This document shows, one piece after another, positions 1 through 7,098 of a stretch of DNA of 64,000 nucleotides. The notes under the pieces are model-generated. The model saw only the letters and a list, made by a program, of their open reading frames with translations. It ran no database searches and was not told the DNA's origin. Position numbers and translations under genes: made by a program. The stretch is from Psychromonas sp. L1A2. GTDB taxonomy: Bacteria > Pseudomonadota > Gammaproteobacteria > Enterobacterales > Psychromonadaceae. Location of the stretch: contig NZ_WUAG01000002.1 in assembly GCF_009828855.1 (NCBI RefSeq), positions 1,302,001 to 1,366,000 of the forward strand. Reading direction: 5' to 3'. Numbering within the stretch: position 1 is the stretch's first letter; the number at the start of each line of letters is the position of its first letter.

Positions 1-517
1 CAGAGACTTGCATAACGCCGCCCCACACAATCATCAAGATGCTAGGCGGTATTATTACGCCCATTACTGACGAACATGCGGTAATGGCAATGGCAAAACG
101 TCTGTCATAACCTTCATTAATCATGGCAGGGATTAAGATCTTCCCACAACCGGCTGCATCAGCCGTTGATGAACCAGAAATACCAGCAAATAACATAGAA
201 ACAGCGACATTTACATGGCCTAAGCCACCAGGCATCCATCCTGTTAGTACTCGCGCTAAATCAATTAATTTATCGGTTATCTTCCCGGAATTCATTAAAT
301 TGGCGGCTAATAAGAAGAAAGGAACAGCAAGCAAAATAAACGAGTTATACGACTGAAACATTCTATCGATAATGATAAAAGGGGTAAGCCTAATATCTAA
401 GAATACGACGGGAAGTGTTGCAAGCCCTAATGCAAATGCAATCGGTACACGCAATATAACTAATAAAAGAAAGCAGCCAACGAGTAACGCACAGGCTACT
501 CCAGTAGTAAGAATCAT
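1..517 (-). CDS. TRAP transporter large permease (DctM family), 3' part outside the window
   Basis: This is the large membrane subunit of a tripartite ATP-independent periplasmic (TRAP) transporter, which couples substrate uptake to an ion gradient in the inner membrane. About 172 N-terminal residues are visible and the frame is still open at base 1. The translation has the hydrophobic N-terminus, a VPFFLLAANLMNSG segment and the GHVNVAVSMLFAGISGSS segment typical of DctM, followed by IIPPSI. The ATG overlaps the stop of the small permease gene in an ATGA junction, so the two are translationally coupled. The neighbouring UxuR-like and KdgR regulators suggest a uronate or related sugar acid as substrate, which is an inference. 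A full-length DctM is about 425 residues. Confidence 0.9.
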   Translation of the reverse strand, partial: MILTTGVACALLVGCFLLLVILRVPIAFALGLATLPVVFLDIRLTPFIIIDRMFQSYNSFILLAVPFFLLAANLMNSGKITDKLIDLARVLTGWMPGGLGHVNVAVSMLFAGISGSSTADAAGCGKILIPAMINEGYDRRFAIAITACSSVMGVIIPPSILMIVWGGVMQVS

Positions 518-1008
518 TGCGTTATCCCTTTGCTTGATTTGTATATTTGAAATGCTTCTGAGAATTTAAATAGAGAAAAAATACACCACAATAATCCTGC
601 AAATGGCACGGTAATATGGGTGATTAATAAGTTTGCGTTCATCATTACTGAATGTTGGATACCACCAAATTTTGCATAATCGATACCGTACCAAGTAAAC
701 ATTGCACCAAACCCGCCTACTAATAAGTACACAACTGATCGTTGAATTAACAAAATGAGTGGATTTGAACTGTCAGGTAATACTTGAACATCAAAATGTG
801 TGTTATCCCAGACGGCTAACACTGAACCAATCATCACTACCCATACAAAAATAAAGGTCGCTAATTCTTCAGTCCAAAGATAAACGGGAATGATACCTGT
901 GTATCTAGCAATAACCTGCATTGCAACTGGGATGACCAAAGCACCCACTAATATTGTTAGAGTTACTTTTAGTACCGTGCAAAGCAACTCTAAGCTGCGT
1001 TTAATCAT
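514..1008 (-). CDS. TRAP transporter small permease (DctQ family)
   Basis: A 164-residue membrane protein with four predicted hydrophobic segments, the usual size and topology of DctQ, which forms the membrane complex with DctM. The segment around PVYLWTEELATFIFVWVVMIGS matches the conserved TEE-containing region after the first helices of the family. I start it at the ATG at 1008, which has a GAGG ribosome site eight bases upstream, rather than at the in-frame TTG four codons earlier. It lies between the binding-protein gene and the large permease gene, and its stop overlaps the DctM start. Confidence 0.88.
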   Translation of the reverse strand: MIKRSLELLCTVLKVTLTILVGALVIPVAMQVIARYTGIIPVYLWTEELATFIFVWVVMIGSVLAVWDNTHFDVQVLPDSSNPLILLIQRSVVYLLVGGFGAMFTWYGIDYAKFGGIQHSVMMNANLLITHITVPFAGLLWCIFSLFKFSEAFQIYKSSKGITQ

Positions 1009-1047
1009 GGGTAACCTCAAAAAGAAATTCGTTTATAAAGGAGAGAT

Positions 1048-1138
1048 CTCTACGTGATCTCTGTTTGGACCACGTAGAGTTATTACTTATTAAAGTGTTA
1101 ACAGTTTAGTTAGATGACTTTTAAACCAACGTCATCTA
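1048..1138 (-). promoter_or_regulatory. Intercistronic stem-loops between dctP and dctQ
   Basis: Two inverted repeats lie in the gap between the binding-protein and small-permease genes. One pairs 1048-1056 with 1071-1079 (CTCTACGTG/CACGTAGAG). The other pairs 1111-1118 with 1131-1138 (TAGATGAC/GTCATCTA). Neither has a strong U tract on the minus strand. Such hairpins often stabilise the binding-protein mRNA or attenuate read-through, so that the periplasmic subunit is made in excess; that role is inferred here. Confidence 0.45.
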
Positions 1139-1208
1139 GTTAAAAAGTGAGTCATTAACTACTTTAATAAAATCATTGTTACTAAGGTAACTATTGCTAA
1201 TGTAACTG

Positions 1209-2213
1209 TTACTTATTGCGAATCGCTTCAAGTAATTCAGTTGCATTAATACTTGCAGCAAATTTATCTTGAACAGGTTTAACAATTATTAATAGCTTTT
1301 CACGTTCAGCAAATTCTGCAATTTGAATTTGTCCAGCATCTGCCATTTGCTTTAATTTAATGCCATCTTCACGCGTTTCTAACTCACGACCAAAATCACC
1401 CGCTTCTTTACCTGCTTTTTTAATGGCAGCTTGAAGTTTTTCAGGTAGTTTACGGAAGCTTTTACCACTAAATACAATAGGACGTACTGTAATCGTGTGA
1501 CTTGTTAAGGTAACGTTTGGTGCAACTTCATAAAACTTCAAGTTCTGGATACTAGCAGCTTCATTTTCTAGACCGCTAACAACGCCCGTTTGTATTGCGT
1601 TGTAAACTTCATTGTAAGAAATAGCAGAAGGTGTCGCGCCGATAGCCGCAAAGATTTGCGCTTGGATAGGTGCACCCATTACTCGCATTTTGTGTCCTGC
1701 TAGCTCATCCATATTACTGATGCGTTTACTTGAAATAAGGTTACGAGTACCACCGCCCGCATAACCAACAATAACAATATCAGCTTTGTCAGATAGCTCT
1801 TTTTCAAGCGGCGCTAATGTGTCGCTTGAAAGTACCGTGTTCCAATGCTCTAAATCACGAAATAGGAAAGGCATATCCATTAATGGAATTGAAGGTGCAA
1901 ATCTTGCCATGTTAGAAGGCGCCAATATCGTATAATCAATCGCTACGCCTTGGTTTAAAAAAGTAACATAATCTTTTTCAACGCCTAATTCACCATTTAA
2001 ACGTAAATCAAATTCAACATCACCATCGTAATACTGCTCAACTAGCTCACCAAATTTAACCATTGTTTTAGTAAAAGTATGATTACCATCGAACATACTA
2101 GCGCCACGAAGTGTCTCGGCGTTTACTGATGTTGTTGATACAGCTAATGCAGCAAACGTTGCGCCAGCTACCGTAGTCTTAATGACTTTTTTAAACTTTT
2201 GACCAAATAACAT
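1209..2213 (-). CDS. TRAP transporter periplasmic solute-binding protein (DctP family)
   Basis: A 334-residue DctP-type binding protein that captures the substrate in the periplasm and delivers it to DctQM. A signal peptide is visible with a likely cut after VNA near residue 32. The family fold signature around residues 173-219 (GHKMRVMGAPIQ, then ATPSAISYNEVYNAIQTGVVSGLE) is present, including the Arg that binds the substrate carboxylate. The ATG is preceded by AAGGAAAA. It is the first gene of the dctP-dctQ-dctM operon. The DctP subgroup together with the UxuR-like regulator upstream points to a hexuronate-type acid, but the sequence does not prove the substrate. Confidence 0.92.
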   Translation of the reverse strand: MLFGQKFKKVIKTTVAGATFAALAVSTTSVNAETLRGASMFDGNHTFTKTMVKFGELVEQYYDGDVEFDLRLNGELGVEKDYVTFLNQGVAIDYTILAPSNMARFAPSIPLMDMPFLFRDLEHWNTVLSSDTLAPLEKELSDKADIVIVGYAGGGTRNLISSKRISNMDELAGHKMRVMGAPIQAQIFAAIGATPSAISYNEVYNAIQTGVVSGLENEAASIQNLKFYEVAPNVTLTSHTITVRPIVFSGKSFRKLPEKLQAAIKKAGKEAGDFGRELETREDGIKLKQMADAGQIQIAEFAEREKLLIIVKPVQDKFAASINATELLEAIRNK

Positions 2214-2450
2214 AACTTTTCCTTGTTCGTTTTTTCATATTGAAAGTATTAAGTAGTACAAAATAAACGTTAAATACACAAAAGAATAAATATGTGTAAG
2301 CGATTAATATTACTGCTACTTATTACAGGCTAATTACGCTTTCCATTAATAAATTACTGTAGACTTAGCGAGATTTAAGCCTACTTTTTAAAGTAAAATT
2401 AACATTTATTAAACAGTTACTTTACAAAACAAAATGAGTATAGAGTTTAT

Positions 2451-2465
2451 TTTGGTAGGACCAAA
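2451..2465. promoter_or_regulatory. Predicted FCD/GntR operator 1
   Basis: The palindrome TTTGGT-AGG-ACCAAA has TGGT and ACCA half-sites three bases apart, as in the FadR operator class of the FCD/GntR family. It lies about 240 bp upstream of the dctP start and about 780 bp upstream of the FCD regulator gene, the obvious candidate to bind it. Binding is inferred from the motif only. Confidence 0.55.
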
Positions 2466-2599
2466 GGATAGGGATCACAGTTAATTGATCGAAGTATTTT
2501 CTCACTCAATTATGAGACACCAAACAAGATAAAAACATAAGATATTGATAATTAACAATTTAATTATTTTTTAGTAATAAAGAACTAACATGAATCAAC

Positions 2600-2615
2600 A
2601 ATTGGTAGACCAATT
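2600..2615. promoter_or_regulatory. Predicted UxuR/ExuR-type operator 2
   Basis: The palindrome AATTGGT-AG-ACCAATT differs from the known enterobacterial UxuR/ExuR consensus core (TTGGTATACCAA) only in the two central bases. It lies between the TRAP operon and the UxuR-like regulator, about 390 bp upstream of dctP. This is the best sequence link between the regulator and hexuronate metabolism. Confidence 0.6.
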
Positions 2616-3242
2616 AATGGTTTTATGTGATCACATGCATTTTTATAAACTATCAAAAAAATCGAATATGCTAGATAATTTACTCGATAAGAAATTTAAA
2701 TTATTTAACTTTCTTATCGATGCAATAACAGAGGCCCATCAACTTATAAAATAAGAAGATCATATGTCGGTGATAACAGGTTTATAATGGTATGTTTGAC
2801 ATCATTACCTTTATTAAACTTACAATATACTCAAGCAAAACAGCTCATTGTATTCAATAGCGACACCATTAAGGACAAATGGTTAAGCTATATAAATAGG
2901 GTATATAAAGAAGATATATGAATAAGGTATATGAATAACTATTTGGTAAATTTAAATTGATAAAATTTTGCACATTTACAAGTTAAGCAAATGTTAAACT
3001 TAACCTTTAATATCTATAAGTTACATTTTAAATGGTCATTGAAGTATTAAATAAAAAGAATAATAAGAACTGATATTACTTAAACCAATATTATTGGCTG
3101 ATAAAGACCCAAATCTATACAAACTACAAACTTATAAAAATGCACTTAGCTTTCATATCTATTCTCTGTACTTAACCTTTATATAAAAGTACAAAAAGCT
3201 AAGTAAGCTCACTATCAAGAAACTTAAAAGGTTTTGTAAACG

Positions 3243-4010
3243 ATGAATTCGCCAAAACGCCTTTACCAAGAAATTGGTATCGCATTAAAAAAACGTATCT
3301 CTAGCGGAGAGTTTTCGATCGGTCAAAAGCTTCCTCCCGAACGTGAAATAGCACATATAATGAATGTCAGCAGAGCTGTTGTGCGTGAAGCTTTAATTAT
3401 GTTGGAGCTACAAGAAATTGTAAATGTACGAAAAGGCTCAGGTGTTTATGTGACCCGTATTCCCTCTGACGAGATCAACTCACAAGGACACCTAACAAAT
3501 GACATTGAAAATGAAGATAATGACGTTGGACCTTTTGAATCATTACAAGCACGACAACTTCTTGAAAGTCGCATCGCAGAGTTTGCAGCCACACAAATAA
3601 CCAAAAATGATATAGACAAACTCCGTCAAGCTCTTGAAATGGAACGTCTAAATTTAGAAAATAATAGTAAAGATTATGACGGCGATGAAATGTTTCACAT
3701 GGCGATTGCCGATGCGACACAAAATAGCGTGTTGAGTGGTATGGTCCACGACCTGTGGGTACAAAGAAATAATAGTCCGATGTGGCGACAACTACATTTA
3801 CACATTAACAATGAAGATTACCGTAAAGTGTGGCTAAAGGATCATGAAAAGATTTTAGCGAACCTGCAGCGCAGAGATGCGGCGGGTGCGCGAGATTCAA
3901 TGTGGCAGCATTTAGAAAATGTAAAACAAACATTATTCAGTTTGTCTGATATTGACCATCCTGATTTTGATGGTTACCTGTTCAGTACCAACCCAGTGAT
4001 TAGTTATTAA
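3243..4010 (+). CDS. FCD-domain GntR transcriptional regulator, UxuR/ExuR-like
   Basis: A 255-residue repressor-type regulator. Residues 5-70 form the GntR winged helix with the signature KLPPEREIAHIMNVSRAVVR and the wing RKGSGVYV. Residues from about 95 to 240 form an all-helical FCD ligand domain with the expected metal/ligand residues (Asp and His in DEMFHMAIAD, His in DHEKI, His in WQHLENV). The N-terminus (LYQEIG) and C-terminal FDGYLF closely resemble the enterobacterial UxuR and ExuR proteins, whose effectors are hexuronate-derived acids. It is divergent from the TRAP operon, and matching operators lie between them. The start has AAGG about 11 bases upstream. An exact ligand cannot be assigned. 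Confidence 0.88.
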   Translation: MNSPKRLYQEIGIALKKRISSGEFSIGQKLPPEREIAHIMNVSRAVVREALIMLELQEIVNVRKGSGVYVTRIPSDEINSQGHLTNDIENEDNDVGPFESLQARQLLESRIAEFAATQITKNDIDKLRQALEMERLNLENNSKDYDGDEMFHMAIADATQNSVLSGMVHDLWVQRNNSPMWRQLHLHINNEDYRKVWLKDHEKILANLQRRDAAGARDSMWQHLENVKQTLFSLSDIDHPDFDGYLFSTNPVISY

Positions 4011-4105
4011 GGTTTAGGTCTAAATTAAGGTTAAGGTCTAGGTTTAGATTTAATTTTAATTAATGACGCAGTACTGATCCAAAACGCTCAACCAAACGAT
4101 CTAAA

Positions 4106-4149
4106 AAAGTAAGTGGTCATCGATGCAATGATCGAGACCACTTACTTTA
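4106..4149 (+). terminator. Terminator-like hairpin after the GntR gene
   Basis: A perfect 13-bp stem pairs 4106-4118 (AAAGTAAGTGGTC) with 4136-4148 (GACCACTTACTTT), with further partial pairing inside the loop. It lies about 95 bp after the stop. Between the stop and the hairpin are short degenerate repeats of GGTTTAGGTCTA. From 4150 to 4461 I see nothing beyond AT-rich DNA and the ribosome site of the next gene. Confidence 0.65.
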
Positions 4150-4461
4150 TCTAGCTTATTTTAAGCAGACTTGTTTCACTTGAGGGCTTCAAGATCATCA
4201 TCACTACATCTAGGACCCAAAATAGGATTTTTAGTACTTATATTAATAGTGAATGTCTAATTTATATTGAAGTTCCGTAAAGTCGAAACAACACAGCTCT
4301 CACTTTTAATTGGACTTAAAAAATCTATCTCACATAAATACTAATCCCATGATGAATTTATCTATGCCCTTTTCAAACTGTTTATTCAATCACATAAAAT
4401 AATACAATATCACTATAGAGTGGCTTTTCCATTAATAAAGGTATGTGTAAGGGATAAAATA

Positions 4462-5130
4462 ATGAAGAAAATTTATTTAGGATTAGTGATTACAGGGTTA
4501 TTAGCGGGTTGTGCTAATACTGCAGATACAACATCAAAAGTTGTATCAACAACAAACTCTGTAGTCTCAGTCGCAACCGGCAGCAATCTAATTATCGACC
4601 CACAATTAACTCAATTCAGAAGTAATAGTGGTAAAAGTGATGTTTGGAAAAAAAATGCGAATAAAAATAAAGGCTTAGGTGACGCTGGTAGCTCGAAAGA
4701 TACGGCATTTGGTGAAGAAGGATCATCTCGTTTACGCTTTATCGCTGCGTCTGATGACTTTACTGCTCAACCAGGTTTAAGCCAAGAAGTCTTTGGTTTA
4801 CAACCAAATACAGATTATGAATTCTCTCTCTATTACAACGATAAAAAAGGCGATGAATCACCAACAGAATTAGTGTTTGGTGTAACAAGTGCATCTGGTC
4901 AATCATTAGCAACTAAAACAGTACATACATCAGAGCTTAATAATGCACCTAAAGGTGCAGTAAGAGATAGCTTCCGTCAAACATTAGTTAGCTTTAACTC
5001 TGGTACAAATGTGTCAGTGACTGTTTATGCAAAACTACACATTGCAGAACTATCAAAAATTGATATGGATGGTGATGTTGCGAAGCAAACAGAAGTACGT
5101 ATCGATGAATTTAAATTAGCTAAAAAGTAG
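4462..5130 (+). CDS. Putative lipoprotein with carbohydrate-binding-like domain
   Basis: A 222-residue protein with a lipoprotein signal peptide (MKKIYLGLVITGLLAGC) and lipobox LAGC, so Cys17 should be lipidated. After a Ser/Thr/Val-rich linker, residues from about 45 to the end look like a beta-sandwich domain: LIIDPQLTQFRSNSG, LQPNTDYEFSLYYND and a closing EVRIDEFKL, the pattern seen in CBM-like domains appended to polysaccharide lyases. No catalytic domain follows. I use the ATG at 4462 because it begins the signal peptide; the frame is open upstream to 4420. Its place between UxuR-like and KdgR regulators suggests a role in acidic polysaccharide or oligouronide capture at the membrane. 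The assignment is by pattern, not by a certain family match. Confidence 0.6.
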   Translation: MKKIYLGLVITGLLAGCANTADTTSKVVSTTNSVVSVATGSNLIIDPQLTQFRSNSGKSDVWKKNANKNKGLGDAGSSKDTAFGEEGSSRLRFIAASDDFTAQPGLSQEVFGLQPNTDYEFSLYYNDKKGDESPTELVFGVTSASGQSLATKTVHTSELNNAPKGAVRDSFRQTLVSFNSGTNVSVTVYAKLHIAELSKIDMDGDVAKQTEVRIDEFKLAKK

Positions 5131-5147
5131 TTTACATATTTTCACCT

Positions 5148-5177
5148 ATTAGATAACTAATTACCTAGTTATCTAAT
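5148..5177 (+). repeat. Perfect inverted repeat downstream of the lipoprotein gene
   Basis: A 12-bp perfect stem (ATTAGATAACTA/TAGTTATCTAAT) with a six-base loop starts 18 bp after the lipoprotein stop. It has no U tract. It may be an mRNA 3' stabilising hairpin ahead of the true terminator at 5204. Confidence 0.45.
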
Positions 5178-5203
5178 ACATCAATGACGGGGTAAATATT
5201 ATA

Positions 5204-5236
5204 GGGCAGCTATCTTAAGGTAGTTGCCCTTTTTTA
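5204..5236 (+). terminator. Rho-independent terminator
   Basis: The stem GGGCAGCTA/TAGTTGCCC (one G-T pair) is followed directly by seven T residues. It lies between the convergent lipoprotein and RpiB-family genes and should end the lipoprotein transcript. Confidence 0.85.
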
Positions 5237-5246
5237 TTAAAAAACC

Positions 5247-5888
5247 TTAAGCTAACAATGATTGTACGTATTGTTTAATCTCATCATGTTGGCAATGTTC
5301 AAAAAAGCATTGTTGGAAACGCTCGCCTGATACGGCTGTTTTAACTAATGATTGGTCAATTGATTTTAATGTGTCTAAGTAGTTATCTTTCATTATTGCA
5401 GCTTTAACATCGTTTAAAATACTTGCATTACTTTGCTGCGGAGCCGCGCGCTCTAACGGGTAACCTTGTCCACGCTCACCTGTCGTGAACGCTTTTTCAA
5501 AAATGTAACGTACATTTAATTCTGCTCCCCAACCAAATCCTTTAGCAAAGGCCAACGCCAATGCATTACCATTGTTAATTTGGTTAAATAGGTATGCATC
5601 GGAAGGTTCTAAACAATAACCACAAACAACACCAGGATGTATATTTAAAGACATCATCGCGCCTTGACCTGTACCACAACCAGCAACAACAAAATCAACG
5701 GCTTTAGCATTAATCAAAATACTCGCCATAATCCCTAAGTGTATATAGGTTAAATGGTGATCATTTTCATCACTCATACCGACGTTATAAACAGGATAAT
5801 TAAGCGGATCTACAACGGTTTTTAGCTCATTTAACACCATTGCATTTTTACCTGCTTGGCTATTTTCCATCATTAACGCTATTTTCAT
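5247..5888 (-). CDS. RpiB/LacA/LacB-family sugar-phosphate isomerase
   Basis: A 213-residue protein. The first 150 residues have the RpiB/LacAB Rossmann-type fold, with the active-site segment VAGCGTGQGAMM containing the catalytic Cys near residue 70, and GYCLEPSDAYLFNQINNGNALAL matching the conserved substrate loop of the family. It is about 60 residues longer at the C-terminus than E. coli RpiB, and the extra part has His/Cys-rich FFEHCQHDE. The ATG has GGAGA upstream. A KdgR-box match lies about 100 bp upstream and kdgR itself is divergent, so I infer a role in uronate-derived ketosugar (KDG-pathway) isomerisation rather than pentose metabolism. Confidence 0.82.
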   Translation of the reverse strand: MKIALMMENSQAGKNAMVLNELKTVVDPLNYPVYNVGMSDENDHHLTYIHLGIMASILINAKAVDFVVAGCGTGQGAMMSLNIHPGVVCGYCLEPSDAYLFNQINNGNALALAFAKGFGWGAELNVRYIFEKAFTTGERGQGYPLERAAPQQSNASILNDVKAAIMKDNYLDTLKSIDQSLVKTAVSGERFQQCFFEHCQHDEIKQYVQSLLA

Positions 5889-5988
5889 GGTATCTCCTAC
5901 AGCGATGCTGCTATTAATTTAGTTAAAGATAATTATATCTGTCACAACTCATACCAATATACGTAGAAAAAAATCACTTACAATAATT

Positions 5989-6007
5989 TATGAAACATCG
6001 TTTTATA
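5989..6007. promoter_or_regulatory. KdgR operator
   Basis: TATGAAACATCGTTTTATA matches the known KdgR consensus AATRAAAYRYYRTTTYATT at 17 of 19 positions by eye. The palindrome extends outward (AATTTAT/ATAAATT). It lies 101 bp upstream of the RpiB-family start and about 230 bp upstream of kdgR, so it probably controls the isomerase gene and perhaps kdgR. Confidence 0.75.
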
Positions 6008-6045
6008 AATTTAGATGTATATCAAGAATTATTCATCAAGTACGA

Positions 6046-6141
6046 CTTCTTTTAAATGTCATTCCTTTTAAATACGATTCCTTTAAATGTAATTCCTTTC
6101 AAATTTAACTTCTTTCAACATTATTCCTTTCAACATTAAGG
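6046..6141 (+). repeat. Degenerate tandem repeat upstream of kdgR
   Basis: About six imperfect copies of a 15-17 bp unit of the form TTCCTTTYAAATRTAA follow one another between the KdgR box and the kdgR start. After them comes a T/A-rich stretch with TTTTTAAAAA repeated at 6154-6176. The copies are degenerate, so this may be old slippage. A role in kdgR expression is possible but unsupported. Confidence 0.5.
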
Positions 6142-6233
6142 TTTTTAAATTTTTAAAAAGGCTTTTTAAAAATACTGCACTGAAAATTAACTCAGGTTAT
6201 GATGTGCACAAATAAAAACGATAAGGAAAAGCA

Positions 6234-7019
6234 ATGGATAAACCAACTCAACCAGAATCTGTCTCATCGGTATTAAAAGTATTTAGTATTTTACAAGCAT
6301 TAGGTGAGCAAAAAAATATTGGTGTATCAGAGCTTTCACAACGTTTAATGATGTCTAAAGCAACCACTTATCGATTCCTACAAACGATGAAAACCCTCGG
6401 TTATGTCACTCAAGAAGATCAAGCAGATAAGTACTCACTGACGCTTAAGTTATTCGAATTAGGTGCTAAATCTTTAGAATATGTAGATTTAATTGGCTTG
6501 GCGGATAAAGAGATGCGTTTAATATCAGAGCAAACAAATGAAGCATTACATTTAGGTGCACTAGACGATAATTCAATTATTTATATCCATAAAATTGACT
6601 CTAATTACAGTTTAAGAATGCAATCAAAAATTGGTCGTCGTAACCCTCTTTATAGTACGGCAATTGGTAAAGTCTTATTGGCAGGTAGAGACGAAGCTTT
6701 TGTTCGTGAGACGTTATCCGATGTAAAATTTATTAAACACACTGAAAAAACATTAGAAAATACAAATCAATTATTATCTGAATTAAAGGTTGTTCAAGAA
6801 CAGCATTACGCAGAAGATAACCAAGAACAAGAGCCTGGTTTAAGATGTATTGCAGCACCAATATTTGATAGGTTTGGTAGTGTTATAGCAGGTATCTCAA
6901 TTTCATTTCCTACCATTCGTTTTGATGAACAGCGCATGTCGCATTATGTGACGCTATTACAACAAGCAGGAAAGAATATCTCATCTGAATTAGGTTATAA
7001 AAATTATCCGGTAAAATAA
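6234..7019 (+). CDS. kdgR: IclR-family transcriptional regulator KdgR
   Basis: A 261-residue IclR-family regulator that closely follows enterobacterial KdgR over its whole length: VSSVLKVFSILQALGE at residues 10-25, the helix-turn-helix MSKATTYRFLQTMKTLGYV, YSLTLKLFELGA, the ligand-domain segment IGRRNPLYSTAIGKVLLA, and GLRCIAAPIFDRFG. KdgR represses pectin/uronate catabolic genes and is released by 2-keto-3-deoxygluconate. The start has AAGGAAAAG upstream. A matching operator lies upstream. No KDG kinase or aldolase is in the window, so the rest of the regulon must be elsewhere. Confidence 0.93.
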   Translation: MDKPTQPESVSSVLKVFSILQALGEQKNIGVSELSQRLMMSKATTYRFLQTMKTLGYVTQEDQADKYSLTLKLFELGAKSLEYVDLIGLADKEMRLISEQTNEALHLGALDDNSIIYIHKIDSNYSLRMQSKIGRRNPLYSTAIGKVLLAGRDEAFVRETLSDVKFIKHTEKTLENTNQLLSELKVVQEQHYAEDNQEQEPGLRCIAAPIFDRFGSVIAGISISFPTIRFDEQRMSHYVTLLQQAGKNISSELGYKNYPVK

Positions 7020-7028
7020 CGTTAGTTT

Positions 7029-7060
7029 AAGAAGACCTAACTTATCGCTAGGTCTTCTTT
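7029..7060 (+). terminator. Terminator after kdgR
   Basis: An 11-bp stem AAGAAGACCTA/TAGGTCTTCTT with a nine-base loop begins ten bases after the kdgR stop. A-rich on one side and T-ending on the other, it could serve both kdgR and the convergent znuA. Confidence 0.75.
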
Positions 7061-7098
7061 GTAGCTACATCAAAAATAAGATTTACTTTTTAAATCAG

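Larger units (their letters stand above)
2214..3242. other. 1-kb AT-rich regulatory intergenic region between divergent TRAP and GntR genes
   Basis: About 1.03 kb separates the divergent starts of dctP and the GntR regulator. It contains two palindromes of the FCD/GntR operator type (listed separately) and a shorter inverted repeat CCAAT-ATT-ATTGG at 3085-3097. An open frame of 54 codons at 2590-2754 overlaps one operator and is not accepted as a gene. The rest is AT-rich with no other feature I can support. Confidence 0.5.

Noticed and set aside
2590-2754. Open frame of 54 codons in the dctP-GntR intergenic region (MNQQLVDQLMVLCDHMHF...)
   Set aside because: No clear ribosome site, and a UxuR-type palindrome occupies codons 4-9, which suggests regulatory DNA. 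It could still be a small protein; a homologue in another genome would change this.
3085-3097. Inverted repeat CCAAT-ATT-ATTGG near the GntR gene
   Set aside because: Short, and the half-sites are in the reverse order of FCD operators. Likely chance.
6154-6176. T5A5 palindromes before kdgR as a terminator
   Set aside because: Pure A/T pairing with no GC stem. Also there is no plus-strand gene upstream to terminate.
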